In this document: positions 36,553-49,201 of the stretch, piece by piece
Layout: each line of letters starts with the position of its first letter
Numbering within the stretch: position 1 is the stretch's first letter
Made by a program: the position numbers and the translations under genes
The notes under the pieces: model-generated
The model's input: only the letters and a program-made list of their open reading frames with translations
Database searches by the model: none
Told to the model about the DNA's origin: nothing
Assembly: GCA_050258555.1 (NCBI GenBank)
Contig: JBLMZA010000066.1
Coordinates: forward strand, 1-58,289
Length of the DNA stretch: 58,289 nucleotides
Source: CAISDA01 sp050258555
Lineage (GTDB): Bacteria > Bacteroidota > Ignavibacteria > UBA10030 > UBA8401
Direction of reading: 5' to 3'

Positions 36553-39500
36553 GCGCGTATCTCAAGATGTGATCGGATGGCCGTCTGTATATTCTCGAGC
36601 CTGTATGGTTTCGTGAGCACCTCGCAGATGCCGAGCGCCAGCAGATGATCCTTCGTCGTTTTTTCGAGATAGCCCGAAGAGACCATCACCTTCACTGCCG
36701 GATTGAGTGCGCGCAGCCGGACAAAGAGCTCTTCTCCTCCCATCTCCGGCATGCCCAGATCGGTGATCACCAGATCGATCGATGCCCGATTTTCTTCATA
36801 GAGGCGAAGCGCCGCTTTGCCGTCGGGCGCCATCAGCACGGAAAAGCCTTGTCCCGAAAGGTGCTCGCCGAGCAGGTCGCGGATGAACTCTTCGTCGTCC
36901 ACGATCAAGATCCGCCCTCCGCGTAGGATCGGCGCGGAGGAAGCATCGCGTTCCTTTGCGCTACCGTTCGAGCCCACAGCCGGGAAATAGAGCGTGAAGA
37001 CGGTGCCCTTGTTCGGAACGCTTTCAACGTCGATAAATCCATTGTGGCTCTTCACGATGCCGTGGACGATCGCAAGACCGAGACCGGTGCCCTTGCCACG
37101 CTCCTTGGTGGAAAAGAACGGGTCGAAGATCTTCGCTTTCATCGACTCATCCATTCCATATCCCGTATCGGCGATGCTGACGGCAATATACGGCGTCCGG
37201 AGAGCGGAAGGAAATTTCCGCTGGACCGTTTCGAAGTCCGCCGAAAATTCCCTGATGACGATCGAGCCGCCTTTGGGCATCGCGTCGTTCGCATTGAGCG
37301 AGAGATTCAAAAGCGCCTGATGCAGATGTCCGGCATCGCCCAGGATGATGCCGTTTTTACATTCGATGCGGGTCTCGACGGAGACCGACTTCGGCAGGAA
37401 GTGGTGGAGCATGTCTTCCAATTCCGTGATGATATCGGCAGGCACCACCGGCTTCAGTTCCGCCTGGTCGGGGCGCGAGAAGATCAGGAGCTGGCGCGAG
37501 ATCGATGCGCCGCGCTCCGAGGCTTCCACGATGCGGTCGACATATTTCTTCAGCTGGGGATAGGCGGCCGCATGGATGCGCAGAAGTTCGGCCGAGCCCA
37601 GAATCATCGCCAGCAGATTGTTGAAGTCATGGGCGATGCCTCCTGCAAGCGTGCCGATGCCTTCGAGCTTCTGCGCCTGAATGAGCTGCTGCTCAAGACG
37701 CCGGCGCTCGGTCACATCCTCGATGAATCCTTCATAGCGGTCGACCGCTCCGTCTGCGGCGCGGACAACCGCCTTGCAGTGCACGAGCGCATCCATCATC
37801 GATCCGTCGGCCCTGTGGATCTTCACCTGCGTATCGATGCCCGATCCGGCGCTGATCGCATCCCAGGGAAGCGCGGCCGACGAGGCATCGGCCGGCCTCC
37901 GGAACACATCGGCTTCGATGAGCGCCTCTGTCGAGGGATAGGCAAGCATCGAGGCCATCGATGGATTGGCGCGCATGAGCTTTCCTTCGGCTGTCGTCTG
38001 GAAAATGCCGACGACCGCTTCGTTGACGAGCTTGGCATAGCGGCCCTCGGCCTCCCGGACGTCGCGCAGTTCCTTCTTCACCTCTTCTTCGAGGAAGCGC
38101 GACCATCGGTAGAAAATCCCGACCACCGTGCCCATCAGAAGCACCAGCATCACGGCGAAGAGTCCCCACAGCAGCATCTGTTTCCCGACGGTCTCCGTAT
38201 AGAGCGAGAAGATCTGTTCGCTCGAGACCGGAAGGATCACCACGCCCCATGGCTTGTTTGAAAAGCGCACGGGATGCGCCACAAGCCAATCCGGATCGCG
38301 GTCGGCCGAGCTGTTGACCATGCGGATGAACGCCGGCTCCGAAATGCCGGCCATGCGCCGGGCGGCCGCATCGAGCGAATCACGGTTGGAGAACGAGGGA
38401 AAGATTTCCTGAAGATAATCCTGCGCGGTTTGTCCCGAGCGCGGCATCCGGCTGGCGACGATCACGCGGCCCTCCGAATTGACGGCGGCAAGCGGGTTCG
38501 GCGTGAAGATCGACGTATTGCGGAAGGCGCGGACGGCATACGCGTCCATATGGAGAAGAATGCCGACGCCGCCGGCAAAATGCCTGCCGCCTCCCTTCGG
38601 GTTGCGTGCATAGACGGGCACATACATGCCGAAGGCGTACTTGCCCTGCACCGATTGGAAGACGCCCGTAAAGAGCGTGTCATGTTCCGCAAGAAAGCGA
38701 CGGACATGCGGCTGGAATGAAATATCCCTGCCGATGACATCGGGCATTTCAGGATAGGTATAGCGCAGAATGCCCCGCTCATCGGTGCGGGAAATCGTGT
38801 AGGCGACATTTTTCCAGACGGCGAACGCACTCCGGAACGAGTCATGGAGCGTCTTGATGTCGACATTCTGAACGCCGGGCTCGAGCGTCAGTTCCTTGAG
38901 CGATGTCAGCAGCGCGCTGTTGATGCCTTCCATGTTCGCGGCGACGCTTTCTGCCACCTTGCGCTGCTCGTTCAGATAGGTTTCCTCGGTATTCTTCCGG
39001 CCCGACTGGATGACTTCCATGATCACAAATCCGGTCGCTCCGATGACGATGATCGAGATCGCAAGCACGATGGCGAATCGCTTCTGGACATTCAGCTTGT
39101 ATGAAAGAATCGAATCCTTGACCGGAGCCGGCGCGGGGACCGCCGAGAGGCGGGAGGCGCCCTTCCGCACAAGCAGGATGCCGATCGCTCCGATCACCGC
39201 CAGCACGATGCCGAATCCCAGGCGGATCCGGAGATACGCCGCAACGTTCATGCCGAACTCAAAATAGTATGTCCGGAAGACCGCATCGAGCAGCATGATG
39301 CAGCCTGCAGCGATAAAGAGCGGCGCTGCGCGGCGCAGTGCGGCGTGCAGCGCCGGAAGTCCCAACAGCGCGAAGGAAAAATAGATGCAGGCTGCGATGC
39401 TGATATCGAGATTATAGAGCGCATAATTCAACAGCGCTCCGGCGGGCGCCATCCGGAACACCGCAAAGAGGACGCTCAGGACGGTGACGCTTCCGGTGAC

Positions 39501-39866
39501 AAGCAGCAGGACCACCCCCAGCTGTTTCTTTTTCCGCAGAAGGTCCCGCTCCGGTGCAAAGCGCAACAGGAAGAGATCGAACAATTGCACCAATCCGGAT
39601 ATGACCAGGGCGCTTCCGGCAAGCACGACGAGGTGCGCGATATTCAAGAGCGCCCCTTCCATCGGACCGAACTGATACTGCCAGATCGCCTTGAACAGCA
39701 GCGCCAGCAGCATGATGGTGCCGCCGGAGAGCACGCGTGCTCCGCCGATGCCGACATTCGTGCGGATATTGATGCCGAACAGAAGGATCGTCATCATGAT
39801 GACGGGCGCCGTCCATCCCGCCAGTTGAAGAAGCACCGTAACTAATTGAAACTGTTGAATATTCAT
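36549..39866 (-). CDS. Membrane hybrid histidine kinase: 7TM-like/Cache-PAS-HisKA-HATPase-REC
   Basis: 1105 residues. The first 240 residues contain about seven hydrophobic segments (for example GWTAPVIMMTILLFGI, LVVLAGSALVISGLV, LGVVLLLVTGSVTVL), then another span (FAIVLAISIIVIGATGF), a large extracytoplasmic region (about 285-580) that looks like a double Cache sensor (GVFQSVQGKYAFGMYVPVY), a span (LLWGLFAVMLVLLMGTVVG), a PAS domain (about 610-735), H-box LAGGIAHDFNN near 745, HATPase domain (GTGLGLAIVHGIV) and a C-terminal receiver (acceptor Asp in LVITDLGMPEM, about 985-1105). No DNA-binding output. First gene of the six-gene unit; its upstream region carries a good promoter (39917-39945). 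The kinase half is similar to that of 4324-6654. Confidence 0.93.
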   Translation of the reverse strand: MNIQQFQLVTVLLQLAGWTAPVIMMTILLFGINIRTNVGIGGARVLSGGTIMLLALLFKAIWQYQFGPMEGALLNIAHLVVLAGSALVISGLVQLFDLFLLRFAPERDLLRKKKQLGVVLLLVTGSVTVLSVLFAVFRMAPAGALLNYALYNLDISIAACIYFSFALLGLPALHAALRRAAPLFIAAGCIMLLDAVFRTYYFEFGMNVAAYLRIRLGFGIVLAVIGAIGILLVRKGASRLSAVPAPAPVKDSILSYKLNVQKRFAIVLAISIIVIGATGFVIMEVIQSGRKNTEETYLNEQRKVAESVAANMEGINSALLTSLKELTLEPGVQNVDIKTLHDSFRSAFAVWKNVAYTISRTDERGILRYTYPEMPDVIGRDISFQPHVRRFLAEHDTLFTGVFQSVQGKYAFGMYVPVYARNPKGGGRHFAGGVGILLHMDAYAVRAFRNTSIFTPNPLAAVNSEGRVIVASRMPRSGQTAQDYLQEIFPSFSNRDSLDAAARRMAGISEPAFIRMVNSSADRDPDWLVAHPVRFSNKPWGVVILPVSSEQIFSLYTETVGKQMLLWGLFAVMLVLLMGTVVGIFYRWSRFLEEEVKKELRDVREAEGRYAKLVNEAVVGIFQTTAEGKLMRANPSMASMLAYPSTEALIEADVFRRPADASSAALPWDAISAGSGIDTQVKIHRADGSMMDALVHCKAVVRAADGAVDRYEGFIEDVTERRRLEQQLIQAQKLEGIGTLAGGIAHDFNNLLAMILGSAELLRIHAAAYPQLKKYVDRIVEASERGASISRQLLIFSRPDQAELKPVVPADIITELEDMLHHFLPKSVSVETRIECKNGIILGDAGHLHQALLNLSLNANDAMPKGGSIVIREFSADFETVQRKFPSALRTPYIAVSIADTGYGMDESMKAKIFDPFFSTKERGKGTGLGLAIVHGIVKSHNGFIDVESVPNKGTVFTLYFPAVGSNGSAKERDASSAPILRGGRILIVDDEEFIRDLLGEHLSGQGFSVLMAPDGKAALRLYEENRASIDLVITDLGMPEMGGEELFVRLRALNPAVKVMVSSGYLEKTTKDHLLALGICEVLTKPYRLENIQTAIRSHLEIRA

Positions 39867-39916
39867 AGGAGAAAGAAAAGGACAGGCCGTTGCGCCTGCG
39901 AACAGGACAATTTTCC

Positions 39917-39945
39917 ATTATAAACTTAGAGAAGTATCAGTGAAA
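39917..39945 (-). promoter_or_regulatory. Candidate promoter of the six-gene signalling operon
   Basis: On the minus strand TTTCAC (39940-39945) and a perfect TATAAT (39917-39922) are 17 bp apart, about 50 bp before the ATG at 39866. It is back to back with the candidate promoter of the efflux operon, and the 251-bp gap holds no gene. Confidence 0.5.
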
Positions 39946-39997
39946 AAGCAACGGTTAAATTCCGGGTTCTATTGTCTGAATACGGACCGATTCCTGC

Positions 39998-40026
39998 TTG
40001 CATCTGGCCAAAAAGTTTAATACAAT
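39998..40026 (+). promoter_or_regulatory. Candidate promoter of the efflux operon
   Basis: TTGCAT (39998-40003) and TACAAT (40021-40026), 17 bp apart, about 90 bp before the tolC-like start at 40118. No terminator or inverted operator is evident between this site and the start. Confidence 0.5.
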
Positions 40027-40117
40027 GAACGAGCATGAATCGTCCTTTGTCCGGCCTCATGCAACAGCCTGCCTCCCGCGACAACGATCGACTCTCTAAA
40101 ACTCGGAAGGATGTGTA

Positions 40118-41476
40118 ATGAGACAGTACAGATCCATTATACTGAGTGCCGTCGTATATCTTGTCTGGAACGCCCTGCAGACAGCAGGCGCGCAAACACG
40201 CACCATCACGCTTGAAGATGCCGTCCGGCTCGCACTGGAAAAGAACCAGGAACTTGCGGTCGCCCGGCTTGAAACAGACAAGTCGCACGCCCGCGTCTCC
40301 GAAGCCTGGAGCAACACGATGCCCTCGATCAGTTTTGAAGGCACATACATGCGCGCGATCAAGAAACCCGTGTACTTCTTCCCCGACTTCTTCAATCCCT
40401 CGAGCGGGAAAATTCTGCCGATCGAGATGGGAACCGATCACTCGGTGAACCTGAACTTCACGGCCCGTCAGATCCTGTTCAATTCCGCCGTCATTATCGG
40501 CGTCGGAGCCTCGCGGATCTATGCCGATGCGGCGCACGAATCCTATCGCGCAAAAAAAGGCGAAACCATCGCCGCTGTCCGCAAGGCGTTCTATGCGGCG
40601 CTGCTTGCCGAAGAGGTGCGCGTGATGATGCTCGAGAATCTGAAGAACGCCGAAGACAACGTCCGCAATGTGGAGCTGCTTTCGAAGCAGGGCCTTGTTT
40701 CGGAATACGACCAGCTGCGCGCGCAAGTGGGACTCGAGAATCTCCGGCCCGCCGTGCTGCAGGCGGAAAACGGCGCCACGCTCGCCATTGAAGGCCTGCG
40801 CGGGGCGATCGGTCTGGACGTCTCGGAATCGATCTCGATCAGCGGGCAGCTGTCCTACGAGCAGCTCGATGATGCCGTCGTCAGCCGCGCGGTGGAAGAG
40901 GCCATGAGGACCAATCCGACCTTGAGCGCGCTCAAGCTTGCCGTCGATGTGAGCCAGGCATACGTCAATGTCGCGCGCTCCGACTACTTCCCCACACTCG
41001 CCGCCTTCGGCAATTTCCAGTATCAGGCGGCCAAGAACGATTTCAGGATTTCGACGAACGACTTCATCAAAAGTTCGACCGTCGGACTGAGCCTCACGAT
41101 GAATATTTTTCAGGGATTCCAGACCAACGCCCGCGTCGAACAGGCCGTGATCGACCGGGAGAAGGCCCGGGAGCAGCTCTCGGCGTTCGAAGCCGGACTG
41201 AAGACCGGCGTGCATTCGCTCGTGCTCCAGCTGCATCAGGCGCAGAAGCGCGTCGAGGCGCAGGGCAGGACCGTCGAGCAGGCGCAGCGCGGATACAAGA
41301 TCGCATCGTCGCGCTTCGCCAACGGATCCGGCACGCAGCTCGAAGTGAACGATGCGCAGCTGGCGCTCACACAGGCGCGCGTCAACCGCATGCAGGCGAT
41401 CTATGACTATCTCGTCGCGTCGGCCGACCTTGAACAGTCGCTCGGCATCCTTCCGCCGTACGTCCCGTCCGAGTAG
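40118..41476 (+). CDS. TolC-family outer-membrane efflux protein
   Basis: 452 residues with N-terminal signal sequence (about 1-25). Two repeats of the TolC pattern: ITLEDAVRLALEKNQELAVARLE near the start and NPTLSALKLAVDVSQAYVNVARSDYFPTL in the second half, with long helical coiled stretches and LNFTARQILFN as a strand segment. It forms the outer-membrane channel of the tripartite pump. It is the first gene of the operon: 67 bp separate it from the adaptor gene, and 41 bp the adaptor from the RND pump. The promoter candidate at 39998 lies upstream. Confidence 0.94.
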   Translation: MRQYRSIILSAVVYLVWNALQTAGAQTRTITLEDAVRLALEKNQELAVARLETDKSHARVSEAWSNTMPSISFEGTYMRAIKKPVYFFPDFFNPSSGKILPIEMGTDHSVNLNFTARQILFNSAVIIGVGASRIYADAAHESYRAKKGETIAAVRKAFYAALLAEEVRVMMLENLKNAEDNVRNVELLSKQGLVSEYDQLRAQVGLENLRPAVLQAENGATLAIEGLRGAIGLDVSESISISGQLSYEQLDDAVVSRAVEEAMRTNPTLSALKLAVDVSQAYVNVARSDYFPTLAAFGNFQYQAAKNDFRISTNDFIKSSTVGLSLTMNIFQGFQTNARVEQAVIDREKAREQLSAFEAGLKTGVHSLVLQLHQAQKRVEAQGRTVEQAQRGYKIASSRFANGSGTQLEVNDAQLALTQARVNRMQAIYDYLVASADLEQSLGILPPYVPSE

Positions 41477-41543
41477 CCTGTGTCTGTGCGTGTGCGATCG
41501 CGAATGTCTGTTTCGATTTCATTTTATGATCAAGGACACCACC

Positions 41544-42596
41544 ATGAAAAAGAGCGTTCGTTCGATACTGTCAATTTCCGCCTCCCTTGCCGCACTCTTC
41601 CTCTCATCCTGCGGCGGCAGCGCCAACAGCGATCCTGAAACGCCGCCGGCATCCACGGCGGCCAATATCGAAGTCCGCGAAGTGCGTCCCATGCTCTTTG
41701 AAGACGCGATCTTCGTCACCGGCATCGTCAAGGCATACGACGACGTCACGATCAGTCCCGAAGAGGGCGGCATCGTCAGGCAATGGAAGGTGAAAAAGGG
41801 ATCCTTCGTGAAAGCGGGCACGGTGCTCGGCACGCTGAAGGACGATCTCCTGCAGGCCGGATATGATGCGGCCCTGGCGCAGTACAAGCTCGCCGATCTG
41901 AATTTCGAGAAACAGAAGAACGTGTTTGCCGAACAGGGCATCAGCGAGCTGCAGATGAAATCCTCCCAGTACAGCCGCGATGCGGCCAAGGCCGCCGCCG
42001 ATCTGGCGAAGGCCCGGCTCGAGCACGCCAGGATCGTGAGCCCGATCGCAGGCGTGTTCGACAATTATTTCGTCGATGAAGGCGAGATGGCGCCTCCGGG
42101 CGCGCCGATCGCCCATGTGGTCAATGCATCGGCGGTGAAGGTTGCGGCCGACATTCCCGAGCGCAACGCGGCCGATATCCGCCTGGGCACGCGCGCCTTC
42201 GTCACTCCCGATATTTATCCGAACGATACGATCCGCGGCACGGTCTCGTTCGTCGGCGCCGCGATTTCACAGACAAACCGCACGCTGCCGGTGGAAATCC
42301 GGCTTGACAACACGGGCATGAAGCTGAAGCCCGAAATGATCACGCGCGTACGTCTCATCCGCGCCGTGAAGCCAAAGGCGATCCTCATCGACGAGAGCCT
42401 CCTCCAGCAGGCCGACCGCAACAAGACCGTCGTCTTTGTGGAGCGGGGCGGGAAAGCCGAAGAACGCGCCGTGAAAACAGGCGGCAAGCAGGGCTCGCTC
42501 GTCGAGATCACCAGCGGACTCGGCGCCGGCGACCGCCTTGTGACCGTCGGGGCCGCAAAGCTGGTGAACGGACAGCAGGTTCAGATCACGAAATAA
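41544..42596 (+). CDS. RND efflux adaptor (membrane-fusion) lipoprotein
   Basis: 350 residues from the ATG at 41544, which follows AAGGA by seven bases; an earlier in-frame ATG at 41526 is also possible. The lipobox LFLSSCGG predicts lipidation and anchoring in the inner membrane. Family features: a lipoyl-like half-motif (VKAYDDVTISPEEGGIVRQWKVKKGSFVKAGTVLGTL), a helical hairpin (about 115-165), and an adaptor beta-barrel with second lipoyl half (ARIVSPIAGVFDNYFVDEGEMAPPGAPI). It bridges the TolC-like channel and the RND pump encoded on either side. Confidence 0.93.
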   Translation: MKKSVRSILSISASLAALFLSSCGGSANSDPETPPASTAANIEVREVRPMLFEDAIFVTGIVKAYDDVTISPEEGGIVRQWKVKKGSFVKAGTVLGTLKDDLLQAGYDAALAQYKLADLNFEKQKNVFAEQGISELQMKSSQYSRDAAKAAADLAKARLEHARIVSPIAGVFDNYFVDEGEMAPPGAPIAHVVNASAVKVAADIPERNAADIRLGTRAFVTPDIYPNDTIRGTVSFVGAAISQTNRTLPVEIRLDNTGMKLKPEMITRVRLIRAVKPKAILIDESLLQQADRNKTVVFVERGGKAEERAVKTGGKQGSLVEITSGLGAGDRLVTVGAAKLVNGQQVQITK

Positions 42597-42637
42597 CTTC
42601 ACGGAGTCCGAGAGAAAGAAAGTGAGCGTTTATTTCC

Positions 42638-45600
42638 ATGCGCATCTGGGATAAAGCAGTCGATAACAAGGTCGCCGTCTACATCCTCATGCTGCTGATC
42701 GTCGTCGTGGGATGGCGCGCCTACACGGGGCTTCCGCGCGAGGCAAGTCCCGATATCAGCATCCCCATCGTGTTCATTTCCGTTCCCTACGTCGGCGCTT
42801 CGCCTTCCGACGTGGAGGGACTCGTCACACAGCCGCTGGAAAAGGAACTCAAGAGCCTCAAGGATGTCAAGCACATCACATCGTCGTCGAAAGAGGGATT
42901 GTCCTCCGTACAGGTCGAATTCACGACCAATGTGCCGGTGGATGAGGCCCTGCGCCGCGTGAGCGACAAGGTGACGCAGACGCGCTCGCAGCTTCCGGCC
43001 GACATCCTCGAGCCGATCGTGAACGAACTGAACCTGAGCGAATTTCCCATCATGTATGTCAATATCGGCGGCAATGTGGGACTGGCCCGGCTCAAGGCGA
43101 TCGCCGAAGACATGCAGGATAAGATCGAGGCCGTGCCGGGCGTCTTACGGGCGGACCTGAACGGCGGCATCGAGCCCGAAGTGCAGGTCAACGCCGATGT
43201 CTACCGGCTCAAGGCCTACCAGCTCAGCTTCGACGACCTCGTCAATGCGATCCGCTCCGAAAATCTTTCGATTCCCGGCGGCACCATCGACGACAAGAAG
43301 ACCTCGCTCTCGGTGCGCATTCCGGGAGAGTTCAAGCGTGTGAAGCCGCTCGAGGACATCGTCGTGAAGATCCGCGGCGGCAAGCCGATCTTCCTGCGCG
43401 ATGTGGCCCAGGTCGATTACTCGTTCGAGGACCGGCAGACCTATGCCAGGCTCAACGGCCGCGAAGTCGTTTCGCTTGCCGTGCGCAAGCGCGCCGGAGA
43501 AAACCTGATCCGCATCGCCGACGAGACAAAGCGCATCGTCGATGAGACGCGTCTCACGCTGCCCTCGGGCATCGCCGTCGACATCTCGAACGACGTCTCG
43601 ACATTCATCCGCCGCTCGGTCAAGGAGCTCGAGAATTCGATCATGACCGGCATGTTCCTCGTGGTCTGCGCGCTCTTCATGTTCTTCGGCCTGAAGAATT
43701 CGCTCCTCATCTCGACGGCCATTCCCCTTTCCATGTTCATCGGATTCATGGTGCTGGCCGCGGCCGATATCACGCTCAACTTCGTCGTACTCTTCTCGCT
43801 CGTGCTGGCGCTCGGCATCCTGGTCGACGACGCCATCGTCGTGATCGAAAACATCTACCGCCACCAGCAGGAATACAACAAGACGCCGGCCCAGGCCGCG
43901 AAGGACGCCGCATCGGAAGTCGCGCTGCCGGTGGCGACCTCCACATTCACGACGCTCTCCGGATTCATCCCGCTCCTGTTCTGGCCGGGCGTCGTGGGCG
44001 ACTTCATGCGCTTCCTTCCCCTGACGCTCATCATCACGCTCTCGGCGTCGCTCTTCGTCGCCTTTATCATCTCTCCGGTGCAGGGCGCGCAGTGGATCGA
44101 TTATAAAAAAGAGATCGCGAAGGCGAAGAAAAACCGGGAGCATCCCATCTGGTGGAAGAAATACAATCCCTTCACGATTATCTTTCATGAAGTGGACGAG
44201 CGCTTCTTCCCCTGGATGCAGCACCGATACGTCACGACGCTGCGCTGGACGCTCGCGCATAAGGGCGTGACCGTCTGGGGATCGGTCGCATTCCTGGTGC
44301 TCGTGCTTGTCCTCTTCGGCGCCTTCAACAAAGGCGTGGAATTCTTCCCCAAGACCGAGCCCAATCAGGTGACCGTGAATCTCGAAACGCCCGTGGGCAC
44401 GTCGCTCGATGTCACCAACGCGCTCACAAGGACGCTGGAAGCACACCTCACACAGATCCACGGCGCGAAGGATGTCGAATTCATCGTGGGCAATGTGGGC
44501 ACATCGACTGACTTTTTCGATTACGGCGGAACGGGCGTTCCCAACAAGTCGATCGTTGCGGTGAATTTTTATGAAATGAAGAAGCGGCATCAGAACACGT
44601 TCCATACGATGGAAGAAATCCGCGAGCAGACGCGCCGCATCGCCGGGGCCGAGATGCGCGTGGAGAAGGAGGAAATGGGACCGCCCGTCGGATCTCCGGT
44701 GAGCATCGAAATCAGCGGCGACGACTACGCGGAGCTTGTCGGGCTCTCGAAGCAGATCAAGGAACGGATCCGCTCGATTCCCAACCTCGTCGACCTGAAG
44801 GACAATTACAACGCCGGCAAGCCGGAAGTCGATGTGATCGTCGACCGCGAAAAAGCCGGCATGCTCTGGACGAGCACCGGACAGATCGCCGGCACCGTGC
44901 GCGGGGCGATCAGCGGCATCGAGGCGTCGAAATACCGCGTGGGCAAGGACGAATACAAAATCCGCGTCCGGCTCCAGGAGGACCAGCGCCAGTCGCCCTC
45001 GGACCTCGCCAATGTAAACCTCTCGTTCATGAACATGCAGGGTCAGCTCTTGTCGATTCCGCTTTCGTCCGTGGCCGACATCACGAAGACCACCGGCGTG
45101 AGCGAGATACGGCGCAAGGACCAGAAGCGCGTCATCACGATCACAGCCGATGTGCAGGGCCGATTGGCAAGCGCCGTGCTGGAGGATGTGAAAAAGACGC
45201 TCGCCACGTTCGAGATGCCGCCGGGATATTCGATCAACTTCTCGGGCGAGGAGGAGGAGCAGAATAAGGCCGCCGAGTTTCTGACGAACGCGTTCATCGG
45301 CACGCTGCTTCTGGTCTTCCTCATTCTCGTTTCGGAATTCAACTCGGTGAAGGTGCCGTTTGTGATCATGCTCTCGGTGCTGTTGTCGCTGATCGGCGTC
45401 TTCATCGGCCTGCTTGTGACCGGGCGGCCGTTCTCGATCATCATGACCGGCGTCGGCGTCATCGCGCTTGCCGGCATCGTCGTGCGCAACGCGATCGTGC
45501 TTCTGGACTTCGCCAAGCGCCGGCGCGACGAGGGACTGCCCATCGACGAAGCGCTCGTGGAGGCCGGCCGCGTGCGTCTGCGTCCCGTGCTCTTGACGGC

Positions 45601-45865
45601 GGCCGCGACCGTGCTCGGCATCATTCCCCTTGCCACCGGCGTCGATTTCGACTGGCGCGAGCTGCATTTCATCTTCGGCGCCGAAAGCGCCGGCATGTGG
45701 GCGCCGCTGGGCATCGCGATCATCTTCGGACTGACGATTTCCACATTCCTCACGCTCGTGGTGGTGCCGACATTCTATTCGCTTCTGGAAGAATGGACAG
45801 AGCGCGCCGGATCGTGGATACGGGGACTCTTCCGGAAGAGTTCCCCGCAGACAGAAGCGCCGTAA
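42638..45865 (+). CDS. RND-family efflux transporter (AcrB/HAE-1 type)
   Basis: 1075 residues, the usual length for an RND pump with twelve spans. It opens MRIWDKAVDNKVAVYILMLLIVVVGWRAYTGLPREASPDISIP, with the conserved first span and loop start, and has the double-aspartate motif LVDDAIVVIENIYRH in the fourth span for proton relay. A second-half start is seen near LRWTLAHKGVTVWGSVAFL. It exports hydrophobic or metal-like compounds; HME or HAE type cannot be separated confidently, although the DD motif fits the multidrug class. Last gene of the operon, followed by a terminator. Confidence 0.94.
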   Translation: MRIWDKAVDNKVAVYILMLLIVVVGWRAYTGLPREASPDISIPIVFISVPYVGASPSDVEGLVTQPLEKELKSLKDVKHITSSSKEGLSSVQVEFTTNVPVDEALRRVSDKVTQTRSQLPADILEPIVNELNLSEFPIMYVNIGGNVGLARLKAIAEDMQDKIEAVPGVLRADLNGGIEPEVQVNADVYRLKAYQLSFDDLVNAIRSENLSIPGGTIDDKKTSLSVRIPGEFKRVKPLEDIVVKIRGGKPIFLRDVAQVDYSFEDRQTYARLNGREVVSLAVRKRAGENLIRIADETKRIVDETRLTLPSGIAVDISNDVSTFIRRSVKELENSIMTGMFLVVCALFMFFGLKNSLLISTAIPLSMFIGFMVLAAADITLNFVVLFSLVLALGILVDDAIVVIENIYRHQQEYNKTPAQAAKDAASEVALPVATSTFTTLSGFIPLLFWPGVVGDFMRFLPLTLIITLSASLFVAFIISPVQGAQWIDYKKEIAKAKKNREHPIWWKKYNPFTIIFHEVDERFFPWMQHRYVTTLRWTLAHKGVTVWGSVAFLVLVLVLFGAFNKGVEFFPKTEPNQVTVNLETPVGTSLDVTNALTRTLEAHLTQIHGAKDVEFIVGNVGTSTDFFDYGGTGVPNKSIVAVNFYEMKKRHQNTFHTMEEIREQTRRIAGAEMRVEKEEMGPPVGSPVSIEISGDDYAELVGLSKQIKERIRSIPNLVDLKDNYNAGKPEVDVIVDREKAGMLWTSTGQIAGTVRGAISGIEASKYRVGKDEYKIRVRLQEDQRQSPSDLANVNLSFMNMQGQLLSIPLSSVADITKTTGVSEIRRKDQKRVITITADVQGRLASAVLEDVKKTLATFEMPPGYSINFSGEEEEQNKAAEFLTNAFIGTLLLVFLILVSEFNSVKVPFVIMLSVLLSLIGVFIGLLVTGRPFSIIMTGVGVIALAGIVVRNAIVLLDFAKRRRDEGLPIDEALVEAGRVRLRPVLLTAAATVLGIIPLATGVDFDWRELHFIFGAESAGMWAPLGIAIIFGLTISTFLTLVVVPTFYSLLEEWTERAGSWIRGLFRKSSPQTEAP

Positions 45866-45893
45866 GACAGACACACTTCGTCTGCCCGCCGTG

Positions 45894-45931
45894 AAAAAAC
45901 GCCCTCGCACGAAAATGCGCGGGCGTTTTTT
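45894..45931 (+). terminator. Intrinsic terminator of the efflux operon
   Basis: Arms AAAAAACGCCCTCGCA (45894-45909) and TGCGCGGGCGTTTTTT (45916-45931) with one mismatch and a six-base loop; T-runs on both strands. It follows the RND pump stop by 28 bp. Confidence 0.88.
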
Positions 45932-45960
45932 GTTCCTCACTCGTCAAATTCGTATCTTAG
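45929..45960 (+). promoter_or_regulatory. Possible FCB-type promoter for the ABC-F gene
   Basis: TTTG (45929-45932) followed after 20 bp by TATCTTAG (45953-45960) resembles the Bacteroidetes TTTG/TAnnTTTG pair. It overlaps the terminator tail and is 36 bp before the start of the EttA-like gene. Confidence 0.3.
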
Positions 45961-45995
45961 AGTTTACCATTTAATTCCATCAGCGAGGACAAGGC

Positions 45996-47669
<1,674 letters not shown>

Positions 47670-47681
47670 TTGCTGTCTGCG

Positions 47682-47710
47682 GGGGAGGCGAAGCGCTGCT
47701 TCGCCTCCCC
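47682..47710. repeat. REP-like palindrome, copy at the EttA 3' end
   Basis: Perfect 13-bp arms GGGGAGGCGAAGC (47682-47694) and GCTTCGCCTCCCC (47698-47710), loop GCT. The core GGCGAAGC...GCTTCGCC with a 3-nt loop matches the copies near 0.5 and 16.9 kb. It stands between the converging ettA and regulator genes; there is no T-tract, so it is not a clear intrinsic terminator. Confidence 0.7.
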
Positions 47711-47739
47711 GCCGCGGAGCTTCACTCTAATGATCCGCG

Positions 47740-49194
<1,455 letters not shown>

Positions 49195-49201
49195 GGCAGC
49201 C

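Noticed and set aside
39926..41236. 436-codon minus-strand frame opposite the tolC-like gene
   Set aside because: It overlaps the real TolC gene and two promoter candidates; no motif.
43145..45940. 931-codon open frame opposite the RND pump gene
   Set aside because: Composition is Asp/His/Arg-rich and motif-free, and it mirrors the RND coding frame. No ribosome-binding site.
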